Assembly (NCBI GenBank): GCA_009927445.1
Contig: RFMZ01000201.1
Coordinates: 1 to 64,000 of the forward strand
From: Betaproteobacteria bacterium
GTDB taxonomy: Bacteria; Pseudomonadota; Gammaproteobacteria; Burkholderiales; Burkholderiaceae
Length of the DNA: 64,000 nucleotides
Direction of reading: 5' to 3'
Shown: one piece after another, positions 1 through 8,591 of the stretch
Layout: each line of letters begins with the position of its first letter
Numbering within the stretch: the first letter of the stretch is position 1
Position numbers and translations under genes: made by a program
The notes under the pieces: model-generated
Told to the model about the DNA's origin: nothing
Seen by the model: only the letters and a program-made list of their open reading frames with translations
Database searches by the model: none

Positions 1-44
1 ACTCTAGCGCAGAAATTATGCGTCAATTTAAAGAAAACAAATGA
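1..44 (+). CDS. C-terminal tail of a gene entering from the left (partial)
   Basis: An open frame enters from the left edge and reads SSAEIMRQFKENK before a TGA at 42-44. It would be the last 13 codons of a plus-strand gene convergent with the TctC gene that ends at 64. Thirteen residues are too few to identify a family, and the frame could be chance. Confidence 0.3.
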   Translation, partial: SSAEIMRQFKENK

Positions 45-63
45 AAGGAATACGCAAAGATTA

Positions 64-1074
64 CTAACCTTTAATGTTGAGCTTAGTAATCGTTTTGTAC
101 CAACGGTCCAAATCTTCTTGATAAATTTTCTCAAACTCTTGACGTGTCATGACCTTGGTTTCTAAACCTTGTCCAGATAACTTTTTCTTGTTCTCGGGAT
201 TTTCTAAAGCTTTGTTAATCGCATCATGCAGTTGATTCATTATTAGAGCTGGCGTCTTAGCAGGTACAAATACGCCGTACCACGGCGAATAATTAAAACC
301 CTTTAGACCTAATTCATGAAGAGTAGGTAAATCCGGTAAGGCAGCAGAACGCACTAAACCGGAAGTCGCAAAAGCCTTCACTTGATTATTTTCGATATAT
401 GGCTTAATCGCCGCAATCGTCATCAACATGGCTTGAATTTCACCACTAATTAAATCAGTGATGGCAGGCCCAGACCCTTTGTAAGGAATATGTGTCATCT
501 TCGTATTCGTTGGTACCTGAAAGGTTTCCATTGCTAAATGCCCTGCACTACCAACACCACCAGAACCATAATTTATTTTTGATGGATTCGCTCGGGCATA
601 CTCAATAAATTCTTTAACATTTTTGACAGGTAAACGATTAGTTACAACCAACACATTTGGTGTCGCGCCTAAATAAGCCAGGGGCGCAATATCCGTTTTA
701 GTATCGAATGGTAACTTATCATAAAGGGCAGTATCAAAGGTAATACCCATATGATGGAACATGATTGTTTGACCATCCGGATTGGCGCGAGCAAGCAGGC
801 CCGTAGCAATTGTCCCGCCACCACCACCGCGGTTATCCACTACAACATTCATATTTAGGGATAGACCAATATCTTTACTTAATTGCCTGGCTGTAATATC
901 TACAGTTCCACCAGCAGCAAACGGTACTAAAACATTTAATGTTTTAGTAGCTTGAGCTTGCACAACCGGACTAGTCAAACTAATCATCCAGATTAAAACT
1001 AGACAAGGTAACAAGAAAAAGATTTCTGTCTGCTTTACCTTTTTAAGTCTACCAATTTTTACCGCGATTTTCAT
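64..1074 (-). CDS. Bug/TctC-family tripartite tricarboxylate transporter substrate-binding protein
   Basis: Periplasmic solute-binding protein of the Bug (TctC) family, 336 aa, expected to capture a small organic acid. An unusually long basic n-region (KIGRLKKVK) precedes a hydrophobic h-region of about 18 residues and a likely signal peptidase site after VQAQA. Family blocks are clear: VLVPFAAGGTVDITARQL near residue 50, a glycine run NRGGGGGTIA, then PDGQTI, and THIPYKGSGPAITDL around 195. It is the last gene of a minus-strand operon, 12 bp after the enolase-superfamily gene and behind the TauD-like dioxygenase, so its ligand is probably the substrate of those two enzymes. ATG 1074 has a GGGAA ribosome site. 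Family certain; ligand unknown. Confidence 0.93.
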   Translation of the reverse strand: MKIAVKIGRLKKVKQTEIFFLLPCLVLIWMISLTSPVVQAQATKTLNVLVPFAAGGTVDITARQLSKDIGLSLNMNVVVDNRGGGGGTIATGLLARANPDGQTIMFHHMGITFDTALYDKLPFDTKTDIAPLAYLGATPNVLVVTNRLPVKNVKEFIEYARANPSKINYGSGGVGSAGHLAMETFQVPTNTKMTHIPYKGSGPAITDLISGEIQAMLMTIAAIKPYIENNQVKAFATSGLVRSAALPDLPTLHELGLKGFNYSPWYGVFVPAKTPALIMNQLHDAINKALENPENKKKLSGQGLETKVMTRQEFEKIYQEDLDRWYKTITKLNIKG

Positions 1075-1086
1075 ATTAAATTCCCA

Positions 1087-2196
1087 TCAAATAAATTGAT
1101 ACTTTAATAGCTTATCGTTATCTAATTCGACCCCCAAGCCAGGACCAGTAGGTAAACTAATCATCCCTGCTTGTAGGTTTAATTTATGCGTGACGATGTC
1201 ATCGGCAGTTTTTAAAGGCCCCACGCACTCTAAGCCTTCAATAACATTTGTACTAGTAGCGGCTAACATGATTTCAGCTACTGTATTAACTCCCAATCCA
1301 AATCCGTGCCCAATAACAACACGAAGTCCAGCAGCTGTGGCCGTCTCTAACATCCTGCGCGTATTTAAAAATCCACCCTGTTTCATCACTTTCAACTTCA
1401 CAATATCTGCAGAGTCTGATTTAATTACTGCAATCAAACTGGCATAGTCAATAATCGACTCATCTGCCATAATTGGGATTGAAGTTGATTGCCGCACTTT
1501 TGCCATTCCGGCTAAGTCTTCCGCTGCCACCGGCTGCTCTAATAACTGCATATTAAATGGCTCTAAAAGTTTGGCTAAACGGATACCGTCTTCAACGGAA
1601 TAACCAGCATTTGCATCAGCTCGTAATTGCATCTTCGAACCAACGGCCTCTCGAATTGCTTGTATCCGGTCACGGTCGGCATCTACATTACCACCAACCT
1701 TCACCTTTGCTGAACGAAAACCTTGATCAAACCATTTCTTGGCCTCAGCCGCGGCCTCATCGGGCGGCAAAATACCAATCCAAGCATTAAAGCGCAGTTC
1801 ACGCACCTGCTCACCACCCAAATAGGTACACACAGAAATACCTAACCGCCTACAAATCAGATCCGTACAAGCCATCTCAATGGCAGCCTTCGCATCATAA
1901 AACTGATCTTGCGCTAAATCCATACGAACTAAAAGCTCATGAATATTGAAAGGGTCTAAATCCATGACTGTCGGAGCTAAGACATTTCTCAACACGCCTA
2001 GGGACTCTTCAATCGTCTCAGCGGAATAACCCGGCGACGGATCAATATTGCCAAGCCCAACCCAACCATCGTTATCTACTACCCGAACAATGGCGCTTTT
2101 CTGGACCGTTTTCGTGACATAAGCATTTTTGAACCCAGCCCCCACTAAAGGAACTGCGACACCATATACATCTAACTGCTTTATTCTAGAATCCAC
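1087..2196 (-). CDS. Mandelate racemase/muconate lactonizing enzyme (enolase superfamily)
   Basis: Enolase-superfamily enzyme, 369 aa, which would abstract a proton alpha to a carboxylate of a small acid. An N-terminal capping domain (about 1-125) is followed by the barrel. Visible catalytic elements are AKVKVGG (the KxK pair), RADANAGY (first metal Asp), LLEQP (metal Glu), MADES (third metal acid) and VKLKVMKQGG (second-side Lys). Complete KxK plus opposite-face Lys suggests racemase, cycloisomerase or epimerase chemistry; exact reaction cannot be read. The start is GTG 2196, preceded by AAGGTG at good spacing, the same ribosome site sequence as the dioxygenase gene upstream. It lies 9 bp after that gene and 12 bp before a TctC gene, one clear operon. 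Confidence 0.92.
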   Translation of the reverse strand: MDSRIKQLDVYGVAVPLVGAGFKNAYVTKTVQKSAIVRVVDNDGWVGLGNIDPSPGYSAETIEESLGVLRNVLAPTVMDLDPFNIHELLVRMDLAQDQFYDAKAAIEMACTDLICRRLGISVCTYLGGEQVRELRFNAWIGILPPDEAAAEAKKWFDQGFRSAKVKVGGNVDADRDRIQAIREAVGSKMQLRADANAGYSVEDGIRLAKLLEPFNMQLLEQPVAAEDLAGMAKVRQSTSIPIMADESIIDYASLIAVIKSDSADIVKLKVMKQGGFLNTRRMLETATAAGLRVVIGHGFGLGVNTVAEIMLAATSTNVIEGLECVGPLKTADDIVTHKLNLQAGMISLPTGPGLGVELDNDKLLKYQFI

Positions 2197-2205
2197 AAAA
2201 TCACC

Positions 2206-3069
2206 TTATTGAAGAGCTGTTAATTGACTACCTTTAATTTGAGTACGATGCATCAAGCGGCGAGTTTTTGAATCAAAGCTATCGCGTCGATGAATAGTCG
2301 CGTGGTTATCCCACAGCATTAAGTCATATGGTTGCCAAACTTGCGTAAACACGTACTTGGACTGACTAACGTGAGCCCATAACTCATCTAAAAGTTCTTC
2401 ACTTTCCGCTAAAGTAAGCCCTAGAATATAACTATTTCTGCGTCGCCCTAAAAAGATTACGGATTTACCTGTAACTGGATGCACGACAACTAACGGATGA
2501 TGCGCTCCCGGCGCTTGCCGAGGATCTGTAACCTCTTGCATACCCTTACGCATCATGCCAGCACTGTTATACGTGCTGTCGTGAATCGCTTTTTTATCTG
2601 CAATCGTTTTTTTCATATCGCTTGATAAGTCGTCATAAGCCAAATACATATTGGCCCATGAAGTATCGCCACCGGACGGTGGCAACTCGAGCGCATGTAA
2701 AAAAGCGCCTTTAGGCGGCGTATTAATATAAGTCATATCCGTGTGCCAAATTGCCTCCCCATCACCTAGCCCACCAATTGGAGTATCACCCTCCTTAATA
2801 TTCGAGATGACATTAATTTCAGGAAACTCAGAGAGGTATGGCTTACCTTGAGGATTTGGCCCGGGAGGATCAATCTCTCCAAAATAACGCGTTAATGCTA
2901 ATAATTGCGGATCACTCAGTGCTTGACCTCGAAAACGCAATACTAAGTTTTCGTGCCAAATATGATTTAGTTCTATAGCTAACTCTGGGGCAAAGGGTTG
3001 AGTTAAGTCAACGCCTGAGATTTCAGCACCTAGTGCGTCGCCAATTTTATTAACGATAATTTTTGACAT
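2206..3069 (-). CDS. TauD/TfdA-family Fe(II)/2-oxoglutarate-dependent dioxygenase
   Basis: Non-heme iron dioxygenase of 287 aa, expected to oxidise a small organic acid with decarboxylation of 2-oxoglutarate in the cytoplasm. The facial triad is visible: HTDMTY around residue 109 (first His and Asp) and LWDNHATIHRRD near the C-terminus (distal His), with an Arg 11-15 residues later for the 2-oxoglutarate carboxylate (RRLMHRTQ). Length fits the family. ATG 3069 is preceded by AAGGTG. First gene of the operon with the enolase-superfamily enzyme and TctC; this trio suggests a route for uptake, oxygenation and rearrangement of one acid. Substrate not identifiable; taurine is not implied by the family name. 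Confidence 0.92.
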   Translation of the reverse strand: MSKIIVNKIGDALGAEISGVDLTQPFAPELAIELNHIWHENLVLRFRGQALSDPQLLALTRYFGEIDPPGPNPQGKPYLSEFPEINVISNIKEGDTPIGGLGDGEAIWHTDMTYINTPPKGAFLHALELPPSGGDTSWANMYLAYDDLSSDMKKTIADKKAIHDSTYNSAGMMRKGMQEVTDPRQAPGAHHPLVVVHPVTGKSVIFLGRRRNSYILGLTLAESEELLDELWAHVSQSKYVFTQVWQPYDLMLWDNHATIHRRDSFDSKTRRLMHRTQIKGSQLTALQ

Positions 3070-3367
3070 ATATACACCTTGAAAAAGTTGATTATGACTA
3101 TCGAAGGAATACCCATTATAGACAAGTGCCTCTTTGAGGGACTATCTTGATAATAATCTTTTTTAACTCTATTTTTCAGTTCCTCATTCAGGTGAATTGA
3201 ATTGGATTGATAAAAATAAAGTATGTTAGATTAAGGCTAAGCTCTTTGAACACAGTGCGCAGAAAAAAATATCCGCTTTCATATTGCTGATTTGTTACTT
3301 ATCTAGTCGGCTATTTGATGTGTATTCAATGATTCTCAATATGTAAACTATTACTGACTGGATAACT

Positions 3368-4390
3368 ATGACATACCGAATAAACAATCTCTTATCGATC
3401 AAAAATGCCATACAAGCCACCTTTATAGTTAGTTTCCAAACTCTTGTTTTGGTGCTATTCACCGTCAGCAACAGCTATGCTCAAGTATCTGACTACCCTA
3501 AAAAACCAGTTACTCTCGTAGTTGGCTTTACCCCCGGTGGGATCTCTGATGTTCTAGCGCGTGCACTAGCATTTCGCTTAAGCTCGCAAATGGGGCAACA
3601 AGTTATTGTTGAGAACAAACCCGGAGCCGGCACAATGATCGCCGCCGAATATATCGCTAAAGCAGCACCTGACGGATATACACTTTTTGTTCAAGATATG
3701 TCGACTCATGCAGTCAATGTGGGTCTATACAAAAACATCCCCTATGATCCGGTTAAAGATTTTTCACACATCTCTTTAGTAGCTGTCTCGCCTTTAATGC
3801 TGGTAGTCAATCCGTCTTTGAAGATAAGCCAATTATCAGAATTTATAAAATATGCTAAAGAACATAAAAATAGCTTGGCCTTCTCCTCTTCAGGTAATGG
3901 CACAATTCCTCATCTTACCGCTGAATCATTTAATCAAGCAATTGGTATCGAAGCTATTCACATTCCTTACAAAGGCAGTGTTGCCTCTACCCAGGCTGTA
4001 TTAGCTAACGACGTAGCCTATACATTTTCATCGATGCCCCCCGCTTTAAGTAATGTCAAGGCCGGCAAACTCGTGGCTCTTGGTGTAACTAGCTTAAAAC
4101 GTGTTGCCTCCGCTAAAAATGTACCAACTGTCTCTGAAGCAGGTATCCCAGGCTTTGATTTTGATTTATATAGCGGCGTTCTAGGGCCAAAAGGTATGCC
4201 TGATACGCTTATCCAAAAAATCCATTACGAACTAGGTGTTGCCGTTAGAAGCCCAGAAATGCAGGCTATTTTTGAAACGATTGGGGCAGAACCAATGACG
4301 AATTCATCGAAAGAGTTTTTAATTCATAATACGAATGAAATTGCTAAACTAGTAAAAGTAGTTAAAGCTGCCAAAATACAAGTTAATTAA
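3368..4390 (+). CDS. Bug/TctC-family substrate-binding protein
   Basis: Periplasmic binding protein of 340 aa. The leader runs to about residue 38 (hydrophobic FIVSFQTLVLVLFTVS, cleavage near SYAQ). Family blocks: VTLVVGFTPGGISDVLARAL, VENKPGAGTMIAAEYIA, APDGYTLFV, IHIPYKGSVASTQAVL. The usual PF(A/P)GG loop is VGFTPGG here. First gene of a plus-strand run with a deacetylase-like protein 8 bp downstream and an aconitase-family dehydratase pair, which probably act on the same ligand. The alternative start ATG is the first in frame and has no better competitor. Confidence 0.92.
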   Translation: MTYRINNLLSIKNAIQATFIVSFQTLVLVLFTVSNSYAQVSDYPKKPVTLVVGFTPGGISDVLARALAFRLSSQMGQQVIVENKPGAGTMIAAEYIAKAAPDGYTLFVQDMSTHAVNVGLYKNIPYDPVKDFSHISLVAVSPLMLVVNPSLKISQLSEFIKYAKEHKNSLAFSSSGNGTIPHLTAESFNQAIGIEAIHIPYKGSVASTQAVLANDVAYTFSSMPPALSNVKAGKLVALGVTSLKRVASAKNVPTVSEAGIPGFDFDLYSGVLGPKGMPDTLIQKIHYELGVAVRSPEMQAIFETIGAEPMTNSSKEFLIHNTNEIAKLVKVVKAAKIQVN

Positions 4391-4398
4391 GGATCCAG

Positions 4399-5310
4399 AT
4401 GAATCACCCATTACTACCAAAACACAAGCGGTATGATTACGTTCCACTCAAGGGGAGAAAAGACTATAGTTGGCCTAATCAAAAAAGGCTGGCTTTTGTC
4501 ATTACGACAAATATTGAGTGTTTTGCTTTTGGAGCAGGCCTAGGGCATGACTCTGCTAAAACCGGGGAGCCACAAACGCATCGAAATTACTCTTGGCGTG
4601 ATTATGGTAATCGCGTTGGAATTTGGCGGATCTTTGATCTTCTCGAAGAATTCAAACTGCCAGCTGGACACAATGTAAATAGCCTTCTGTATGAATATGC
4701 TCCACAAATTATGGACCAAATTCGTATGCGGGGAGATGAGATCGTCGCCCACGGCCGAAGTAACGCAGAAAATATGCGAGGACTCTGGGAAGCAGACGAA
4801 GCTCGAATTATTGATGAAATCCTCACTACTTTTAAAAGTCATGAAAATGGCGCACGCCCAACTGGATGGATGGGACCTGGTGCCTATGAAACAGCGAATA
4901 CTCCAGACCTTCTCAAAGAGGCTGGCTTTAAATACCTGATGGACTGGCCTATGGATGATCAACCAATTTGGTTGAAAACGCGCAGTGGGCCAATTCTGAG
5001 TGTGCCCTACCCTGTGGAACTCAATGATTCACAAATCGTCATTCACCGTAAACAAGATGGTATCGATTTTTGTCAAATGATTACCGATCAATTTGACGAA
5101 ATGATCGAGCAATGTGTAGAACATCCTCTCGTAATGAATATCTCTATTCACCCCTATATTTTTGGCCAACCATTTCGGCTCCGAAACTTACGTCAAGCAT
5201 TACAACACTGTATGGACCACCCACACTTTGATCGTGTGTGGTTAGCTAAACCTGGCGAAGTCGCAGACTATTGTATTGCCCTTCCACCAGGAATTATTCC
5301 GGGCAGCTAG
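4399..5310 (+). CDS. Polysaccharide deacetylase-family protein (PuuE/allantoinase-like)
   Basis: Carbohydrate esterase 4-type NodB-homology protein, 303 aa, no signal peptide. The N-terminal block RKDYSWPNQKRLAFVITTNIE and the later HGRSN, PTGWMGPGAYETANTP and ISIHPYIFGQPFR blocks are like the metal-binding and catalytic blocks of the cytosolic PuuE allantoinase branch, not of secreted chitin deacetylases. It would hydrolyse a C-N bond (amide or cyclic ureide) of a small substrate. AAGGATCC before ATG 4399 is the ribosome site. It sits between a TctC gene and the aconitase-family subunits, so it may release an acid from a nitrogen-containing precursor. Family good; substrate unknown. Confidence 0.85.
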   Translation: MNHPLLPKHKRYDYVPLKGRKDYSWPNQKRLAFVITTNIECFAFGAGLGHDSAKTGEPQTHRNYSWRDYGNRVGIWRIFDLLEEFKLPAGHNVNSLLYEYAPQIMDQIRMRGDEIVAHGRSNAENMRGLWEADEARIIDEILTTFKSHENGARPTGWMGPGAYETANTPDLLKEAGFKYLMDWPMDDQPIWLKTRSGPILSVPYPVELNDSQIVIHRKQDGIDFCQMITDQFDEMIEQCVEHPLVMNISIHPYIFGQPFRLRNLRQALQHCMDHPHFDRVWLAKPGEVADYCIALPPGIIPGS

Positions 5311-5347
5311 TATCTATAGTTGAAGATCTTTTTGATAGGAAAATAAA

Positions 5348-6658
5348 TTGGGTTTAACTGCAATTGAAAAAGTTTTAGCTAGAGTGTGTGGCAAAACTCA
5401 AGTTATCCCCGGCGAAATAGTTTATCCCAACCCGGATTACATCATGATCCATGATGTTCTGGTCCGTGAAACTAAAATTCAGCTAGATCAAGTGCATATC
5501 AAAAAACTTGCTCACCCAGAAAAGGTCATGATGTTTAGTGACCATGATGTGATCTACGGTAGCCAGAGAGCTGCTGAGCGAGGCAAATACAATCGACAAG
5601 CAGCTAAAGAATGGGGTGTTACTAATTTTTATGATGCCGGTAAAGGTGGGCATGGGCATATCTTTCCAATGGAACAGGGGATCATTCTGCCCGGGATGTT
5701 TTACTTTGACAACGATACCCACGCGACGAATGCCGGTGCAGTCGGCGCCTTTGGAATACGCGTCGGTGGTGAAATTTCTCGTGTTTTAGGAACTGGCACC
5801 ACCTGGCTTACAGTTCCAAAAACAATTCGGATTGACTTGCAAGGGCAAGTCAATCCTGGAGTTTTAGGAAGAGATATCGGATTTTTTATCGCTCGAAGCA
5901 TTAAAAATGGCTCAATTAAGGCCGACTTTGATTATCGCATCATTGAGTTTTCTGGAGACCTCGATCAATTTAGTTTTGGTGACCGCGTTGCACTTTGTAG
6001 CTCTCCAACGGAACTGCGCGCTGCAGGAGTCTTTATTCCTCCTAGTGAGCGTATTCTGAACTACTGCCAGGCGCATCATCAAAGCCCTTTTACACCGATC
6101 TTTAGCGACCCTGATGCGCAGTACGAGTCAACTTATACCATTCATCTTGAAGAAATCGAACCTCAAATTGCTTTACCAGGCAACTTGAGTAATTCTGTAG
6201 ACATTAGCGAAAGTCTCAATATTCCCGTACAACATGCGTTTATCGGCTCTTGTGGATCTGGTACCTATGAAGATTTGTTGTTAGCCGCGGCAGTATTAAA
6301 AGATAAAAAAATCCATCCGGAAGTTCGCCTATTTATTGTGCCGGGTTCTGAGGCTTCTACTCGCCGAATGCTGCGTGAAGGTCTAATGGAAATATTCTAC
6401 GATAGTGGCGCAATGATTCTACCGGCCGGTTGTGGACCTTGTAATGATGCCGTAGTAGGTCCAATCGCCCCAGGAGAAAATTCTATCTCGACGGCCACGA
6501 ATAATAATCGTGGGCGATTTGGAGCCAACGATGCCAAACTCTATCTGGGTAGCCCATTGAGTGTCGCTGCTTCAGCTGTTTGTGGAAAAATTAGTGATCC
6601 GAGAGCTTTAGCGATTAGCCAAGAACTACTTCATCAAATTGAGTCCGCCTATGTCTGA
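5348..6658 (+). CDS. Aconitase/3-isopropylmalate dehydratase-family large subunit
   Basis: Iron-sulfur hydro-lyase large subunit (LeuC/homoaconitase type), 436 aa, which isomerises or hydrates a 2- or 3-hydroxy acid. The three [4Fe-4S] ligands are present: Cys302 in GSCGSGTYED and Cys362 and Cys365 in AGCGPCNDA. HDVLVRE and DNDTHATNAGAVGAFGIRVGG are active-site blocks. Start is TTG 5348 behind AGGAAAA; the next residues GLTAIEKVLAR match family N-termini. It overlaps the small-subunit gene by 8 bp. Its operon has TctC genes on both sides, so a catabolic dehydratase is more likely than leucine synthesis. Confidence 0.9.
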   Translation: MGLTAIEKVLARVCGKTQVIPGEIVYPNPDYIMIHDVLVRETKIQLDQVHIKKLAHPEKVMMFSDHDVIYGSQRAAERGKYNRQAAKEWGVTNFYDAGKGGHGHIFPMEQGIILPGMFYFDNDTHATNAGAVGAFGIRVGGEISRVLGTGTTWLTVPKTIRIDLQGQVNPGVLGRDIGFFIARSIKNGSIKADFDYRIIEFSGDLDQFSFGDRVALCSSPTELRAAGVFIPPSERILNYCQAHHQSPFTPIFSDPDAQYESTYTIHLEEIEPQIALPGNLSNSVDISESLNIPVQHAFIGSCGSGTYEDLLLAAAVLKDKKIHPEVRLFIVPGSEASTRRMLREGLMEIFYDSGAMILPAGCGPCNDAVVGPIAPGENSISTATNNNRGRFGANDAKLYLGSPLSVAASAVCGKISDPRALAISQELLHQIESAYV

Positions 6659-7175
6659 ATATCCATGGCAACTGCGGGGACGTTGCTACCTTCTTGGGGA
6701 TAACGTACCGCATCCCGGTGGAGTCATACCGCTAAGCCTCATCACGGCAAGAGAAACTGATCCCGCTGTATTAATCCCTCATTTATTTTCAGAAACTGAC
6801 TCCGGATTTGCAGAGCGTGTCAGGCCGGGCGACCTCATTGTGACTGGTAAAAATTTTGGTATGGGCCCTAAAGGATGTGGTTATATTGCTATGCAAGCAC
6901 TAGGCTTAGGGCTTTTATGCGAGTCGATGTCTGTCCAAGCCTATCGCGAAGCAATCAGTACAGGCTTAGCCGTTCTCAATCCATGCCCTCAAATTACTAC
7001 AATGTGTGCTATGCACGATGATCTAGAAGTTAATTTTCAAAATGGCCTTTTTATCAATCACACAAAAAATATCCGCTTAGAATTTCCTGCAATTCCCAAA
7101 GAATTACAAGAATTAGTCTCTAAAGGTGGTAACACTGCCTGGTTAAAGTTTTGGCAAGAAAGTCAAAAAAAATAA
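6651..7175 (+). CDS. Aconitase/3-isopropylmalate dehydratase-family small subunit
   Basis: Swivel-domain partner of the preceding large subunit, 174 aa, LeuD-like. LRGRCYLLGDNVPHPGGVIP at the N-terminus corresponds to the usual G.v...gd.idTD.I.p block, but with PHPGGVIP where most LeuD have DTDxIIP. VTGKNFGMGPKGCGYIAMQALG matches the substrate-binding loop (consensus G.NFG.GSSRE.A..AL), here with GPKGCG in place of GSSRE, so the Arg that binds the substrate carboxylate in isopropylmalate isomerase is missing. This points to a substrate other than isopropylmalate. ATG 6651 is used because it overlaps the large-subunit stop; a TTG at 6639 is less likely. Confidence 0.85.
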   Translation: MSEYPWQLRGRCYLLGDNVPHPGGVIPLSLITARETDPAVLIPHLFSETDSGFAERVRPGDLIVTGKNFGMGPKGCGYIAMQALGLGLLCESMSVQAYREAISTGLAVLNPCPQITTMCAMHDDLEVNFQNGLFINHTKNIRLEFPAIPKELQELVSKGGNTAWLKFWQESQKK

Positions 7176-7222
7176 CTCATAGTGGTCCCTATTAAAAATC
7201 GTATTTTTTTAGAAAGTAACTC

Positions 7223-8209
7223 ATGTTCATTAAATCTCCAAAAAGCTCTATCTGGTCTAAAGTTTTATCAACCTTAACTTTGCTAAGTCTGGTATGCCTC
7301 AACCATGTAGCCCAAGCCTACCCAAATGGCCCAGTAAAACTTGTAATTCCCGCATCAGCCGGTGGCACCACTGATATCCTAGCCCGCTTAATTGCTAAAC
7401 CGCTCTCTGATGCCTGGCAAGTACCTGTGATTGTTGAAAATCGAGTTGGCGCTGGTGGAGTCATCGGTGCTAAATTTGTGATTGATTCCAAACCCGATGG
7501 CCAAACCGTCTTAATTGCTCCAAGTGCTCTTGGTGTACGATCTGGAATTGATAAAAAATTACCTTACGATAGCGTTAAGGAATTAGCTGGCGTTAGCCTC
7601 ATTGGTCTAACCCCAAGTTTTCTGATTGTTTCTAATGATCCAGGTGTTACTACACTGCAACAATTAGCAAACCGCGCCAAAGGCAGTAAAGAAAAGATCT
7701 TCTACGCATCTGCAGGAATTGGCAGTACGGCTCACTTACACGCTGCTTTATTTGCTAAAAACTATGGCTTTGAAGCAGTGCATGTGGCTTATAAAGGTAC
7801 TCCCGAAGCAGTAATTGATACGATTGCAGGACGAGTTACCTATGTATTTGCGCCCGGGCCAAACGCCCTCCCCCTAGCAAAAGATGGCAAAGCCAAAATA
7901 TTGGGCACAACCTCTAAAGAAGGACAAATCTTCGCCTCCACTCTTAATCCAATGCCTGAGTTAATTCGGGATGATATTGGTGATGACTGGTTTGCGAGCT
8001 TTGTGCCAACGGGAACTCCCAAAATAATGCGAGACAAACTGAGTACTGAAATTACTAGAATACTCAAACTTCCAGAAATTCAAGATAGCTTCACCCAAAT
8101 TGGAGCTATTGGCAGATCAAGCACACCAGAACAATTGGACGATATGTATAGTAAGTATGTTGCTAAAGCAGCAAAAATTGCTAAAGAAGCTAATATCTCC
8201 GCTGAATAA
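7223..8209 (+). CDS. Bug/TctC-family substrate-binding protein
   Basis: Periplasmic binding protein of 328 aa closing the plus-strand operon that starts at 3368. The leader has hydrophobic VLSTLTLLSLVCL and a cleavage site near VAQA. Blocks: LVIPASAGGTTDILARLIA, VENRVGAGGVIGAKFV, PDGQTVLI, VHVAYKGTPEAVIDTIAG. The binding-loop PF.PGG is PASAGG and the usual IPYKG is VAYKG, so its pocket differs from that of the TctC at 3368; two binding proteins in one operon may bind substrate and a related acid. Confidence 0.92.
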   Translation: MFIKSPKSSIWSKVLSTLTLLSLVCLNHVAQAYPNGPVKLVIPASAGGTTDILARLIAKPLSDAWQVPVIVENRVGAGGVIGAKFVIDSKPDGQTVLIAPSALGVRSGIDKKLPYDSVKELAGVSLIGLTPSFLIVSNDPGVTTLQQLANRAKGSKEKIFYASAGIGSTAHLHAALFAKNYGFEAVHVAYKGTPEAVIDTIAGRVTYVFAPGPNALPLAKDGKAKILGTTSKEGQIFASTLNPMPELIRDDIGDDWFASFVPTGTPKIMRDKLSTEITRILKLPEIQDSFTQIGAIGRSSTPEQLDDMYSKYVAKAAKIAKEANISAE

Positions 8210-8212
8210 ATT

Positions 8213-8542
8213 TTATGGCACAAGAGCTAAGCACTGATTTTTCTGATCAGATGACTTGATAGAATAACAGCTAGACTTTTGTTTTTTCACTTGTGCTAAA
8301 CACATATTTTTATCATCGCTCTCTCTAATTGAATAGCAATAACTCGCCTGTTGCTGACTAATTGCTAAACAGAAGTTTTTAGCATCCGTATTTTTAATTG
8401 CATAACAATTGGAGGAATTTGCAAAACTGATATTGAATGACAAGATCCACACAAACCAGACAAATCCCATCCTTTTAAAAAATCGGATAAAAGTGTAAAA
8501 ACAGCTCAGGAATGCTTGTCTATTTTTAATCGATGAATTCAT
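8213..8542 (-). CDS. Small secreted protein with three 21-residue Cys repeats
   Basis: A 109-aa protein with a hydrophobic leader (MGFVWFVWILSFNISFA, from an internal ATG at 8470 that may be the true start) and then three tandem repeats of 21 residues. The repeats begin CYAIKNTDAKNFCLA, CYSIRESDDKNMCLA and CYSIKSSDQKNQCLA, so the consensus is C-Y-(A/S)-I-(K/R)-x-(T/S)-D-x-K-N-x-C-L-A with two Cys 12 apart in each. The six Cys and export signal suggest disulfide pairs or metal binding in the periplasm. I recognise no named family. It is convergent with the TctC gene ending at 8209 and follows the AEC transporter gene. Confidence 0.75.
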   Translation of the reverse strand: MNSSIKNRQAFLSCFYTFIRFFKRMGFVWFVWILSFNISFANSSNCYAIKNTDAKNFCLAISQQQASYCYSIRESDDKNMCLAQVKKQKSSCYSIKSSDQKNQCLALVP

Positions 8543-8591
8543 TGCAGCAATGCCTCCCCATACTTTAAAAAATACGACTCTGAAAAATTGG

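Noticed and set aside
4540-4962. Minus-strand frame of 140 codons
   Set aside because: Antisense to the PuuE-like gene; composition is unlike a protein.
5348-7175. Leucine-biosynthesis leuC and leuD
   Set aside because: The small subunit lacks the GSSRE loop and the operon contains TctC genes and no leuB or leuA.
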